Positions 9,850-18,596 of a stretch of DNA of 64,000 nt are shown one piece after another. Each line of letters starts with the position of its first letter. Position 1 is the stretch's first letter. The DNA comes from Okeania sp. SIO2C9 (lineage in GTDB: Bacteria > Cyanobacteriota > Cyanobacteriia > Cyanobacteriales > Microcoleaceae): contig NZ_JAAHGO010000001.1 in assembly GCF_010672455.1 (NCBI RefSeq), positions 32,382-96,381 on the forward strand, in the 5' to 3' direction. Under the pieces are notes generated by a model. That model was given only the letters and a program-made list of their open reading frames with translations, did no database searches and had not been told where the DNA came from. The position numbers were made by a program, and so were the translations under genes.

Positions 9850-11070
9850 ATGAAAGCTAGATTTAGGTATCGTATTTATCCAACAACGGGGCAAAAACAC
9901 CAATTAGCCAAGCTATTTGGTTGTGTCCGTGTGGTTTGGAATGATAGTCTAGCTTCCTGCCAAGAAAAGTATACACTAGAAGAAAATAAACCAACTAATT
10001 CTGAACTACAAAAACAGTTTATCACATCTGCTAAAAAAACTGAAAATAGAGAGTGGTTATCAGAGGTTTCTGCTATACCATTGCAGCAATCATTGAATGA
10101 TTTAAACCAGGCTTATCAAAACTTTTTTAGATCGACTAAAGGTCAAAGAAAAGGTAGACCTATTAAACCTCCTAAATTTAAAAGTAGAAAGTCAAAGCAA
10201 ACTGCTAGGTTTACAAAGGGAGGATTTAAAATTGGTCAACATAAAGTTTATTTAGCCAAGATTGGAAAGCTGAAAATAGTGTGGTCAAGAGAGTTACCTG
10301 CTACTCCATCATCAGTAACAGTAATCAAAGATTCCGCTAATAGATATTTCTTGAGTTTTGTAGTAGAAATACAACCAGAAGTCTTACATCAAACTGATAA
10401 TTCAGTAGGCATAGATTTAGGTATTAAAACCTTTGCTACATTGAGCGATGGTACAAAGATTGATGCACCCAAACCACTCAAAAAACGAATTAAGAAGTAC
10501 CGAAAGTTAAGTAAGTCATTATCTCATAAAACTAAAGGATCTAAAAGGTATGAAAAAGCACGGGCTAGAGTAGCTAAATTCCATAGCAAATTGAAAGATA
10601 CAAGGACAGATTTTCTGCATAAATTATCCACTGAAATAATTCGTGAAAACCAAACAGTTGTTTTAGAGGATTTGAACGTTTCTGGTATAGTTAAGAACCG
10701 TAAATTGTCTAGAGCAATATCTGATTTAGGTTGGAGAACATTCAGAACATTTATAGAAGGAAAAGCAGAAAAATATGGTCGTGAGTTCAGAGTAATTAGT
10801 CGTTGGGAACCCACATCTCAAACTTGCTCTAGCTGTGGATTCAAAGGTGGAAAGTTAGACCTTCAGGTGCGAGAATGGGAGTGTCTCAACTGCGGTGCAA
10901 AACATGATAGAGACGAGAATGCAGCAATAAATATATTAGTCGCGGGCGGGCAGTCCGAGACAAAAAAGCGCACCGAACCCGCGCCGCCGAAAGGCGCAAG
11001 GGAACGCGGAGCAAGAAACGGACGTGGAGGCAAGTGTAAGACTACCGCCTACGGTAGCAGCAGCCTGTGA
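9850..11070 (+). CDS. tnpB: TnpB, RNA-guided endonuclease of an IS200/IS605 element
   Basis: 406 residues from ATG 9850, which begins the canonical MKARFRYRIYPT start; a longer frame back to 9709 runs through the left-end hairpin and is unlikely. Visible: the helix-turn-helix-like N-terminus (GQKHQLAKLFGCVRVVWND), RuvC-I Asp in GIDLGIKTFAT, RuvC-II Glu in VVLEDLNVSG, a four-Cys zinc finger (CSSCG ... CLNCG) and RuvC-III Asp in DRDENAAINI. All catalytic residues are kept, so the nuclease is probably active. Known: TnpB cuts DNA using an RNA made from the element's right end and promotes element retention. Odd feature: about 17 codons from a GC-rich palindrome are inserted near the C-terminus (10968-11018). 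Confidence 0.9.
   Translation: MKARFRYRIYPTTGQKHQLAKLFGCVRVVWNDSLASCQEKYTLEENKPTNSELQKQFITSAKKTENREWLSEVSAIPLQQSLNDLNQAYQNFFRSTKGQRKGRPIKPPKFKSRKSKQTARFTKGGFKIGQHKVYLAKIGKLKIVWSRELPATPSSVTVIKDSANRYFLSFVVEIQPEVLHQTDNSVGIDLGIKTFATLSDGTKIDAPKPLKKRIKKYRKLSKSLSHKTKGSKRYEKARARVAKFHSKLKDTRTDFLHKLSTEIIRENQTVVLEDLNVSGIVKNRKLSRAISDLGWRTFRTFIEGKAEKYGREFRVISRWEPTSQTCSSCGFKGGKLDLQVREWECLNCGAKHDRDENAAINILVAGGQSETKKRTEPAPPKGARERGARNGRGGKCKTTAYGSSSL
10968..11018. repeat. In-frame GC-rich palindromic insertion within tnpB
   Basis: About 51 bases with GCGCCGCCG and GGCGCAAGG arms sit between codons for SETK and NGRGG, which are contiguous in related cyanobacterial TnpB proteins as I remember them. The length is a multiple of three and no stop is made, so the tail gains about 17 residues rich in Pro, Ala and Arg. 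Resembles the palindrome inserted in the Uma2 gene. Confidence 0.55.
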
Positions 11071-11145
11071 GACGTCAACCCGCCGAGGAGTTACGGCTCG
11101 GTAGGAATCCCCGTGCCTAACAGCCGGGGAGGATGTCAACCTATC
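11071..11145 (+). ncRNA. Probable right-end/guide RNA scaffold of the tnpB element
   Basis: Stable hairpins follow the tnpB stop and end at GGGGAGGATGTCAA. In characterised TnpB systems the 3' part of the mRNA plus the right end is processed into the guide-scaffold RNA, with the guide taken from flanking DNA. If this holds, the guide starts just after about 11140. Inferred from position and structure only. Confidence 0.4.
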
Positions 11146-11215
11146 AACAAGATAGTTTTTATTCAATCCGTCGAAATGCTTACCCTTTATTTCCTTGGCT
11201 CTTCCAGACTATAGC

Positions 11216-11344
11216 TTACAGCGGTTTTCATTTGGGTAGACCACAGTAGGGGCGATTCGCGTTTGCGGAGCATTCCGTAGGAAATCGCCCCTACAAAGTT
11301 TTGCTTGTGAAGATGTGGTTCATCAATTGGAAAAGCGCTGTAAA
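11216..11344. mobile_element. MITE with TTACAGCG terminal inverted repeats, copy 1
   Basis: Starts TTACAGCGGTTTTC and ends with the near-complement GAAAAGCGCTGTAA; inside it carries GGGTAGACCACAGTAGGG and CACATCTTC-type segments. An inverted copy lies at 63870-63976. The middle differs between copies (a nested CGATT/AATCG palindrome here), so the core is variable. No coding capacity. Confidence 0.65.
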
Positions 11345-11478
11345 TTCCGCACAAGTATCAAATATCAGAACTCTTATATGTTATATGAGATGAAAAAGCA
11401 ACTGCTAGACTCTTCACGTTGATCTTTTTGAGAAAAGCACTAGCGATCATTTTCTTCTTGTGATAAACTGATGCACTA

Positions 11479-11739
11479 GCAATCAAAATCTTGACTGACA
11501 AAGCTTTTAACCTCTAATTGATGACAGACCCTAGGGCGAATGCCATTCGCCCCTACATATGGCGTTTTCAGTCGGCAAAACTGATAACTGATAACTGATA
11601 ACTGATAACTGAAATAACCGCTATTCCAAAGTAACCAAAACACACAATAATAATGCTTCAGTCCATTCAACCACAGCACCATAAGTATCACCAGTATGAC
11701 CGCCCAAACAATAGTTAAACCAAGCACCTGTCAACAGAG
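11479..11739. repeat. Duplicated tail of cobS plus downstream DNA, copy 1
   Basis: Matches 11758-12018 at an offset of 279 bases with a few substitutions. About 119 bases correspond to the 3' end of cobS and the rest to its downstream sequence, including tandem AACTGAT-type units. It is a dead gene tail on the minus strand. Confidence 0.9.
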
Positions 11740-11757
11740 TGTTCGCCCCTTCCCAAA

Positions 11758-12018
11758 GCAATCAAAATCTTGACTGACAAAGCTTTTAACCTCTAATTGA
11801 TGACAGACCCTAGGGCGAATGCCATTCGTCCCTACATATGGCGTTTTCAGTCGGCAAAACTGATAACTGATAACTGATAACTGATAACTGAAATAACCGC
11901 TATTCCAACGTAACTAAAACACACAATAATAATGCTTCAGTCCATTCAACCACAGCACCATAAGTATCGCCAGTATGACCGCCCAAACAACGGTTAAACC
12001 AAGCACCTGTCAACAGAG
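11758..12018. repeat. Duplicated tail of cobS plus downstream DNA, copy 2 (with the live gene)
   Basis: This copy contains the authentic stop of cobS at 11900. The two copies are separated by 18 bases. Direct tandem arrangement suggests slippage or unequal recombination, possibly at the tandem short repeats. Confidence 0.9.
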
Positions 12019-12667
12019 CGATCGCTATTCCTCCTATTGCCATCCCAGAAGCTACTAACCAACTTTCAGGGTTTAATAAAATTTGGATTCCACTGATACT
12101 CAACAATAAAAGTAGACTTTGGAGAAAATCCCAAATAGAATATTTTGCCTCCTTGTGAAATGCTCCTTTTCCAGTAGGTTTGAGATAGGGGTAACGAGCG
12201 ATCGCTACTAACTGACCCCATCTTCCCCAACCTGCTACTCCCATTAGTATTAAAAAGCGGTCGCTATCTAAATCTGTTAAAGCAGTAATTTTTAGCAACA
12301 GTAGAGCGATCGCTGCCATTGCACCAAAAGCTCCTGTAGCACTATCACTCATTACTTCCAATCTTCGTTTCTGGTCTGGCACTGCCAACCCATCAGCAGT
12401 ATCCATCACCCCATCCAAGTGTAAACCACCAGTTAAAGTAATTCCAGATATAATCGCTACAGCAGACCTTGTGAGTATAGGCATTCCTAAAATTTGTAAT
12501 CCAAGATCGATTAGCCCAAGGATACCCCCTACTATCAATCCTATCAAAGGAGCGAAACGAGCAATACCGTTAAAATCCAAGTTCCAAGTATGGGGAATTG
12601 GTAAACAAGTGTAAAATGCAATTCCAGCACTGAGTTTTGTCAGAGTTTTCCTAATTACATAGAGCAA
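11900..12667 (-). CDS. cobS: Adenosylcobinamide-GDP ribazoletransferase
   Basis: 255 residues, normal length. Integral membrane enzyme that joins adenosylcobinamide-GDP with alpha-ribazole in the last steps of cobalamin assembly. The signature [15 protein letters not shown] (with the acidic residues thought to bind the metal-substrate complex) lies near residue 80-95, followed by [10 protein letters not shown]; several hydrophobic helices follow. The frame begins at TTG 12667 ([12 protein letters not shown]) with a weak GGTGG about 12 bases upstream; no ATG fits. The 3' end is duplicated downstream. Confidence 0.92.
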   Translation of the reverse strand: MLYVIRKTLTKLSAGIAFYTCLPIPHTWNLDFNGIARFAPLIGLIVGGILGLIDLGLQILGMPILTRSAVAIISGITLTGGLHLDGVMDTADGLAVPDQKRRLEVMSDSATGAFGAMAAIALLLLKITALTDLDSDRFLILMGVAGWGRWGQLVAIARYPYLKPTGKGAFHKEAKYSIWDFLQSLLLLLSISGIQILLNPESWLVASGMAIGGIAIALLTGAWFNRCLGGHTGDTYGAVVEWTEALLLCVLVTLE

Positions 12668-13129
12668 TATTTTTTACCACCCAAAATTTTCTGAGCTTGG
12701 CTTCTTGTTGTTAACTATAGTATCAAAAAAAATAATATTTGCTCCATTTGTTTCAAATCAAATTAACAACAATGGAGTAGACAAAATTAGTTTTGTATGG
12801 TAAAAATTTAATATTGGGAAAATAGTTCTGTATAGACCTCAAAGATTTCCAGGATACATACATAGTTAAATATACATAGTATAAAATGTATAAAAAAATC
12901 AAACTATAGATTAAAAGTCTGAAACTCTTATTCCAGATGAGCTGTTGTTATATAAATCGTTCCCTTTTACATGAGATTTTGTGCATATTCTGAACCAAAT
13001 TACTATATTATTGGCTCATACTCCAAGAAATTATGCCAGAATTGGAACAAGAATAGCACTATCTAAATAACTCAGAATAAAAAAAAACTGTTCTGATAAA
13101 TTTCTATCAAATTCAGAGGCTTTTGCTAT
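12668..13129. other. AT-rich divergent promoter region
   Basis: Lies between divergently transcribed cobS and the 13130 gene and must hold promoters for both. Very AT-rich with repeated ATACATA-type stretches around 12850-12890. I see no gene, RNA or repeat family member. Confidence 0.5.
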
Positions 13130-13579
13130 ATGAGTTCCAATAATTTTGACCAGAGAGTATCTGCTCCTTGCATAATTGACATTGGCATAGTTGTCAATAA
13201 ACGTGATATGCAAAGACTGTTGATAGATTTAGGTAGAGTCCGCTATATCCATACTCAAGATGGCCATATTCAAAGCCGGGGTGAAGGATACATACTAGAA
13301 GTATTTGCGGATTGTCAACGGTCAACTTTAGTTGCTAATCATTCAATATACCTAAATGTGCTTAGTTTTGATTACCTAGAACTTGGACAATCATCAAAGA
13401 AAGAAACATACTTTGATTTAATTACTGAAGGACGTCAGTTAAGACTAATTCCTCTGTCAAACCCTCTTAAAGAAGAAACTACTAGAAATATAAATGCTGC
13501 AGCTTTTGACGCAGTAATGGATCAAGTTTTGTCATCTAATTGGGATATGCAGTTTGATGATGATGATTGCCCCTTTTAA
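13130..13579 (+). CDS. Conserved hypothetical protein upstream of tgt
   Basis: 149 residues beginning MSSNNFDQRVSAPCIIDIGIV and ending in an acidic tail (MQFDDDDCPF). Mixed alpha/beta, soluble, no signal peptide. The middle (IQSRGEGYILEVFADCQRST) reads like a folded cytoplasmic domain. It lies 101 bases before tgt on the same strand and may be cotranscribed with it. Family not recognised; codon use and AT content match the neighbours. Confidence 0.65.
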   Translation: MSSNNFDQRVSAPCIIDIGIVVNKRDMQRLLIDLGRVRYIHTQDGHIQSRGEGYILEVFADCQRSTLVANHSIYLNVLSFDYLELGQSSKKETYFDLITEGRQLRLIPLSNPLKEETTRNINAAAFDAVMDQVLSSNWDMQFDDDDCPF

Positions 13580-13680
13580 GCAGAAAGGAAAAAATAGGGA
13601 ATGAGGCAAACCATATAAATTGTTTGTTCTCAGTTTAGAGAAAACAGTTAGAATTATTTAATTGCCAATACCTAACTATC

Positions 13681-14781
13681 ATGTCCCAAAACTTTTCCTT
13701 TCATTGTCAGGCTTGTTGTAGCAACACAAAAGCTCGTGCAGGTGTTTTTTTGACTCCTCATGGTAGTGTAGATACACCTAGATTTATGCCTGTGGGGACT
13801 TTAGCAACTGTTAAAACTCTCACACCTGCTCAGTTAGAGAAGGCGGGTGCTCAGATGGTCTTGGCAAATACTTATCATCTCCACTTACAACCAGGAGAAA
13901 GTATTATAGCTGGTGCTGGTGGGCTGCATAAATTCATGGCATGGGGAGGGCCAATATTAACTGACTCTGGGGGCTTCCAAGTATTTAGTTTAGGAGAAAT
14001 CCGAACTATTAGTGAAACAGGTGTTAAATTTCGCTCGCCTCGTGATGGTAGTATTATTGATATAACTCCAGAGCGTTCGATCCAAATTCAGAATGAATTG
14101 GGAGCTGATGTGATTATGGCTTTTGATGAATGCCCGCCTTACCCAGCGAGTAGGGAAGAAGTAGAGTTGGCAACAAATCGTACTTATCGATGGTTGAAGC
14201 GTTGTGTTGAGGCTCATCAGCGTCAGGATCAGGCTCTGTTTGGTATTGTTCAAGGTGGTGTTTATCCCGATCTACGTTCTGTAGCAGCAAGGCAGTTGGT
14301 AGATTTGGATTTACCGGGTTATGCTATTGGTGGAGTGAGCGTGGGAGAACCGGGCGAGCTAATAGATGATATAGTTAAAGTAACAGCTCCTTTATTGCCA
14401 GAAGATAAGCCTCGTTATTTGATGGGGGTTGGCACTTATCGAGAAATGGTAAGAGCGATCGCTTCTGGCATAGATTTATTTGATTGTGTAATTCCGACTC
14501 GTTTAGGACGACATGGAGTAGCTTTGGTTAGAGGGGAGAGGTGGAACTTGAAAAATGCTAAGTTTCGAGAAGACTATACCCCTCTTGATGAATCTTGCCC
14601 TTGTTATTGTTGTCAAAATTTTAGTCGAGCTTATCTAGCTCATTTGGTAAGAGCTAAGGAGTCTTTAGGTTATACTCTATTGTCTCTTCATAATGTCACA
14701 GAATTAATTCGCTTTACTCAGCGAATTCGAGATGCTATTTTGGGCGATCGCTTTGTTACGGAGTTTGCTGGTTGGCTTTGA
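13681..14781 (+). CDS. tgt: Queuine/preQ1 tRNA-guanine transglycosylase
   Basis: 366 residues, typical for bacterial Tgt. It swaps guanine 34 of GUN-anticodon tRNAs for preQ1 on the way to queuosine. Seen: [16 protein letters not shown] with the general acid/base Asp, GGVSVGEP, the nucleophile Asp in [17 protein letters not shown], and the zinc site [17 protein letters not shown]. All catalytic residues are present. In several cyanobacteria psbK follows tgt, but here tgt is followed by AT-rich repeats and MITEs instead. Confidence 0.96.
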   Translation: MSQNFSFHCQACCSNTKARAGVFLTPHGSVDTPRFMPVGTLATVKTLTPAQLEKAGAQMVLANTYHLHLQPGESIIAGAGGLHKFMAWGGPILTDSGGFQVFSLGEIRTISETGVKFRSPRDGSIIDITPERSIQIQNELGADVIMAFDECPPYPASREEVELATNRTYRWLKRCVEAHQRQDQALFGIVQGGVYPDLRSVAARQLVDLDLPGYAIGGVSVGEPGELIDDIVKVTAPLLPEDKPRYLMGVGTYREMVRAIASGIDLFDCVIPTRLGRHGVALVRGERWNLKNAKFREDYTPLDESCPCYCCQNFSRAYLAHLVRAKESLGYTLLSLHNVTELIRFTQRIRDAILGDRFVTEFAGWL

Positions 14782-14822
14782 AAAACAATTAATAATTAAT
14801 AATTAATAATTAATTATTATTA

Positions 14823-14932
14823 GGGTTTGCTGAAAAAGTCTGATACTCAGGGAAGGGGAAAGGTACTAGCATTTTGAGACGAAAAGATCTACAAATCTTG
14901 CACTTTTTCAGAATAAAAAAACCTGGAAACCC
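14823..14932. mobile_element. MITE with GGGTTTGCTG end, short form
   Basis: Begins GGGTTTGCTGAAAAAGTC and ends with a weaker inverted counterpart (CAGGTTTCC-like sequence, GGAAACCC). Flanked by TTATTA (14817-14822) and TTAGTA (14933-14938), an imperfect 6-bp target duplication. No coding capacity. Shares its end with the elements at 15023-15243 and 34217-34418. Confidence 0.5.
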
Positions 14933-15022
14933 TTAGTAGTTCTCAATAATAGAGAAAAATAGGATGTTGAAGCGCGATCGCGTAACGTACCCAAACCATC
15001 AAAAATAAAAGATGTCTAAATA

Positions 15023-15243
15023 GGGCTTGCTGATTAAATCTAAAAGTATTGACAGATAAAGGTTTTAGCATTTTTTTTGTCTAAAAAAGTGCCAGCTTTT
15101 CAGCGGAAAAAGCTCAAAAAGCTAGTATTTTGGGATGATGGTGGCAGAAAAATCATTCTTACAAAACGCCCGCTCCTACCTCTTCGCTCATTCCCCGTTC
15201 CTCCTGTCTCCTACCCCTACTAAAAGACTTTTTCAGCAAACCC
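15023..15243. mobile_element. MITE with GGGCTTGCTG / CAGCAAACCC ends
   Basis: 221 bases. Left end GGGCTTGCTGATTAAATC, right end GACTTTTTCAGCAAACCC, flanked by perfect 6-bp duplications TAAATA at 15017-15022 and 15244-15249. Its interior matches the reverse complement of 34217-34418, including a GATAAAGGTTTTAGC segment. AT-rich 6-bp target duplications fit the IS1634/IS4-type transposases; no such transposase is present in the window. Confidence 0.75.
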
Positions 15244-15370
15244 TAAATATTGATATTTTAACATATTTTTTGTATAATCTACTGGTTTTAGTTTTCCTAC
15301 GGAATGCTACGAAACATCCCGACATTCCGTTACCGGAGAGCGCAAGTCCTCACATTAATCATAAAATTAA

Positions 15371-16147
15371 ATGAAAACTGTTGTAATTACTGGAATTTCA
15401 GGCACTTTGGGTAGTGCTATGGGTAAAGCTTATAAGTCACGGGGATGGCGGGTTGTTGGTGTGACTCGTCAACCTAGTTTAGAGGGAGATTTTTTTGATG
15501 AGTTGTTTGTTTCTCCCCAGAAAACTATTGAGGATGCCAGAAAACTATTTGAGTATGACCCGGATGTGGTGATTTTGAATGCTGGTCAAATTGAAACGGA
15601 AGTAGGAGAGGGTGGAATTCCCATAGTTGAGTTGGTAGAGTCGATGAATCGGGTGAATTATACTTGGCCTGCGGTTGTAGGTGCTGAGGCAGCCAAATTA
15701 CCTCGGAGTAGACCTTTGGATGTGATTGCTATTGGGTCAATTGCTGATGGAAGTCCTTCTTGTTTCGGACCTGTTTATCATTCTGGCAAAATTGCCTTGC
15801 ATTATTACTGGTCTGGTGTCGGGCCAATTGTTTATCATTCCAGTAAAAATATGATTCGCCTGCGGTTGTATCGCCCTGGTGCTATTTCTGGTAAGTTTGC
15901 TTGGGCACCAGTGAATCGTCTGAATGATAAAGCTTATAAGATTCGAGCTAATCGAGTTAATTCTGCTCCGTCTGGGGATAAGGTAGCTGAGAAAATTGTT
16001 AATTGGATTGAGAATAGTCAGGAATGGGTAGGAACTTACGATGAGCCTTTGGGATTTAAGATTTTTAAGTATTTGTTTGCTTTATTCCCCAACTTTTTCT
16101 ACAGATTACAATTGTATGGTTGGCCTAAAGGGAGTAAGTTTGTTTGA
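15371..16147 (+). CDS. Short-chain dehydrogenase/reductase family protein
   Basis: 258 residues. Rossmann fold with the glycine motif TGISGTLGSAMG (residues 6-17), the stabilising NAG motif (VILNAGQ), a Ser in IAIGSIAD and the catalytic pair in YHSGK. The C-terminus is more basic and hydrophobic (LFALFPNFFYRLQLYGW), which may form a membrane-associated helix, as in SDRs acting on lipid or polyprenyl substrates. Substrate unknown. Starts 125 bases after a MITE, so its promoter may be partly MITE-derived. Confidence 0.8.
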   Translation: MKTVVITGISGTLGSAMGKAYKSRGWRVVGVTRQPSLEGDFFDELFVSPQKTIEDARKLFEYDPDVVILNAGQIETEVGEGGIPIVELVESMNRVNYTWPAVVGAEAAKLPRSRPLDVIAIGSIADGSPSCFGPVYHSGKIALHYYWSGVGPIVYHSSKNMIRLRLYRPGAISGKFAWAPVNRLNDKAYKIRANRVNSAPSGDKVAEKIVNWIENSQEWVGTYDEPLGFKIFKYLFALFPNFFYRLQLYGWPKGSKFV

Positions 16148-16276
16148 TTATTAGGCGTTGCAAAAATGCGGGATGATTTTAATAGTTTTGTAGTTTTGTG
16201 GAATGGGTATCTTGCCCGTTCCCCTTTTTAGAGAGTTAGATAGAAAACTAGAGATTTAAAACTTTTTCATGATCAA

Positions 16277-17161
16277 TTATCCATTATTATCTAGCCAGTT
16301 TTCCAAGTCTGCTATTGTTGCTAAATCAAAAATTTCATCACCTAAAATATCTAATTTTTCCAAAGATAATTGCTCTATCTGAGTCTGAACTTCTGGAGCT
16401 ATTTCGCCAAACTTGCGACGAATTTGACGTTTAACTAATATTCCAATTCCTTCTTTTCTGGCTAAACTAATTTGTCCTTTCTTATCTCTAATCAATTTTT
16501 CCTGTTGCTCTAATTATTCTAATTCTGCATTGTTTAAATTGGCTCGATTAGCTATATTTAATGCTGCTTCTATTTCTGATACTGATTCTAATGATTCTGG
16601 TATTACTTCTAAACTTGGAGCCGATTTAATAAAATATATCCATTTATCGCTTAAGGTTTCTAAGGCTGATAATTATTTGTAAAATTTAGGTAATTCAACA
16701 AACATTAATGTTAATTCATCTTGGTAATTAAACAATTCTGTCTCTTCTTTAAACCTGAATTTGGTAATCATTTTATCTATCTTTTCAAATAAAACAAAGT
16801 CGGCGATCGTTAAAGCTATAAAAGGTTGCAACATCATATAACCTTGCCCTGCATCTAATTGATTTCCATAAGCTTTAGCTAAATTATAAATTACGCGTTT
16901 TTCAAAATCTTCTACGTTCAATATTTGCATTTCAATAATCACGGTAGAACCATTATCTAAAAGTGCTTTTACATCAAAAGAACTCCCTTTCATAGTGTTA
17001 GTAACTCCAGGGTTATAGGGGTTAATTATTTTCAGAGATTGAATGATATTTTGATTGTTATAAACTATGGCATTGAGAAAGCTAATGAGAATATTTTGAC
17101 TGTGAATAGAACCAAAGATTTTTTTAAAGGCAAAGTCGGTTTTGGGGCTGATAAATTTCAT
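16277..17161 (-). pseudogene. Rpn-type recombination-promoting nuclease, two in-frame stops
   Basis: A single minus-strand frame from ATG 17161 (MKFISPKTDFAFKKIFGS) to 16277 encodes a PD-(D/E)XK Rpn/transposase-like nuclease: SSFDVKALLDNGSTVIIEMQI carries the Asp and Glu-x-Gln of the active site. TAA codons interrupt it after FVELPKFYK (16673) and after NNAELE (about 16514), with no frameshift. Restored length would be about 294 residues, the usual family size. The nuclease half alone (162 residues) could still be made. Confidence 0.75.
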
Positions 17162-17278
17162 GGTTATATTTCAGGAACTGGTATTGTTTATGGTACAATA
17201 TATAGTATAATTTAGCTCTTTTATAACTATTTGCAGCACTTTTGAGGATAGTGAGGTACAGCTATAAGACTATTTATT

Positions 17279-17322
17279 CCTATATTCCCTGTTGCCTGTT
17301 GCCTGTTGCCTGTTGCCTAGAG
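17279..17322. repeat. Tandem heptamer repeat (TTGCCTG units)
   Basis: About four units of TTGCCTG in a row between the Rpn pseudogene and the Uma2 gene. Short tandemly repeated repetitive sequences with 7-bp units are typical of filamentous cyanobacteria. Confidence 0.8.
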
Positions 17323-17396
17323 CAATAAAACTTTGTACCTCATCAACTAGAAAACTGCTGTAAATAGTATTTAAGACTAGAATTAATAGCAGGATA

Positions 17397-17912
17397 TCAA
17401 GGCAAAAACATTTCTATAAAGGATAAGGAAACTGATGGAAAATTCAAGGGATTAATTACTTCACTATCGGACAAAATAGTTTCAGATTGATAACCTACTG
17501 GTGTAGGATGACGATATATATAAGCTTGGCGTTGGACTACATCTAAAACCCAATATTCGGGAATATTTGCTCCAGCATAAATAAGTGTTTTTTCTTGTCG
17601 ATCTATTCTCAAAGTAGTGTCAGAAATTTCGATTAAAAAGAATATTTCCTGTGGACTAGGGTGGCGATACGGCTGACGCCACGCTCCGCGAACGCCATAA
17701 GCTTTGGGATCGATATGAACTACTGCAATATCCGGTTCTGGTTCAGAATTTGATAATGTAACTGGTAACTGCATCCTAATATGAGCTTGCTGAGTTAATT
17801 GAGATTTTAAATAATCTACGGACAAAGCAGATAACAATTCCTTTTTTTTTAACAAATGAAATGGCATAAATTGAAGTGTTAATGAAGCGCTATCAAAATG
17901 TACCAATGTCAC
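17397..17912 (-). CDS. Uma2 family endonuclease (DUF820)
   Basis: 171 residues. PD-(D/E)XK fold typical of the large cyanobacterial Uma2 family: SEPEPDIAVVH gives the catalytic Asp, IFFLIEISDTTL the Glu, followed by DRQEKTLIYAGANIPEYWVLDV. Biological role of Uma2 proteins is uncertain; many genomes carry dozens of copies. Odd: about nine residues (GVRGAWRQP) between KAY and YRHP come from a palindromic repeat (17663-17696) inserted in frame upstream of the catalytic Glu. It is unclear if the enzyme tolerates it. Confidence 0.85.
   Translation of the reverse strand: MTLVHFDSASLTLQFMPFHLLKKKELLSALSVDYLKSQLTQQAHIRMQLPVTLSNSEPEPDIAVVHIDPKAYGVRGAWRQPYRHPSPQEIFFLIEISDTTLRIDRQEKTLIYAGANIPEYWVLDVVQRQAYIYRHPTPVGYQSETILSDSEVINPLNFPSVSLSFIEMFLP
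17663..17696. repeat. In-frame palindromic repeat inside the Uma2 gene
   Basis: GGCGATACGGCTGACGCC joined to ACGCTCCGCGAACGCC; GC-rich in an AT-rich gene. The extra bases keep the reading frame. The arms GGCGTTCGCGGAGCGT recur in many cyanobacterial genomes as a short dispersed palindrome, as far as I recall. Confidence 0.65.
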
Positions 17913-18130
17913 TTCAGTTATCAGTTAGTTATCAGTAACTCGTAGCTGTTAACCTGTAGTTTTATTTTAACGCTGGATAGTGATTTTCGGATTTATCGAA
18001 AACATAGAAATGAAGCTATAGATTTGATTATTCCTGTTGATTTGTGATGGAATAAGTTGATGATAATTAGATGGTCTTTTTCTTTCAGAAATAAGATAAT
18101 ATTATTGAGTGGATTTGTGGTTGGGTTGTT

Positions 18131-18241
18131 ATGGGTAATGAGAATATGAGTGCTGGACAATTGTTGAAGCAGGCTAATAAGTTGAAGAGAGAGGGGAGGT
18201 TAGAGCGGGTAATATGTTGCTCTCTTGCTATTCCTTACTAA
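18131..18241 (+). pseudogene. 5' fragment of a TPR gene (copy 1)
   Basis: Encodes MGNENMSAGQLLKQANKLKR and a few more residues, then runs into unrelated sequence and a stop. It matches the first ~27 codons of the TPR-methyltransferase gene at 20039, and the ~40 bases upstream also match. Only the leader and the first helix of a TPR are left. Confidence 0.75.
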
Positions 18242-18350
18242 AAGCTACTAATTATCTCTTGTGGTGTTACAATTGATAATGAAAACTATCTCAAATTATT
18301 AATTATCCATTAGTAAAAATAACTAAACTTGGACATTATTAAAATTAAAG

Positions 18351-18596
18351 ATGTTAAAGACGTTTTGGGGTAAAGTTAAACAAGGGAAAATCGAATTGTT
18401 GGAACCATCAGAGTTAGTAGAGGGAACCCAGGTGCTGGTAACTCTGATTCCCAATGATGAAAGTGACGGGGAGGAAGATAAGTCCCTCAAAAGTATTCCA
18501 CGTCAGGGAGATTTTATTGATGAGTTAAAGGCTAATCCTATTAGGGTTAGAAATTGGCTGAAGTTAAATAGGGAAGAACTGCACGATCGCTCTTGA
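18351..18596 (+). CDS. Antitoxin-like protein of a PIN toxin pair
   Basis: 81 residues: MLKTFWGKVKQGKIELLEP with the beta-strand pattern of a small DUF104/AbrB-like antitoxin N-terminus, then a charged C-terminal tail (ELKANPIRVRNWLKLNREEL) that could wrap the toxin. Its stop overlaps the start of the PIN gene (TGATG), the arrangement of vapBC-type operons. Family call is tentative. Confidence 0.6.
   Translation: MLKTFWGKVKQGKIELLEPSELVEGTQVLVTLIPNDESDGEEDKSLKSIPRQGDFIDELKANPIRVRNWLKLNREELHDRS

Larger units (their letters stand above)
9770..11145 (+). mobile_element. IS200/IS605-type element with tnpB only
   Basis: Left-end hairpin CGCCCT/AGGGCG (9775-9789, loop TCT) followed by T-runs, a complete tnpB gene, then right-end hairpins CCGAG/CTCGG (about 11082-11101) and TCCCCG/CGGGGA (about 11108-11130) ending in the conserved GGAGGATGTCAA. 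No tnpA is present, so mobility would need TnpA in trans. Exact ends are inferred from the hairpins. Confidence 0.65.

Noticed and set aside
11476-11727. Open frame of 83 codons on the minus strand downstream of cobS
   Set aside because: It is the duplicated cobS tail read into repeats and has no start signal.
14782-15022. psbK expected after tgt
   Set aside because: No frame encoding a PsbK-like small membrane protein was found; the region consists of AT repeats and a MITE.
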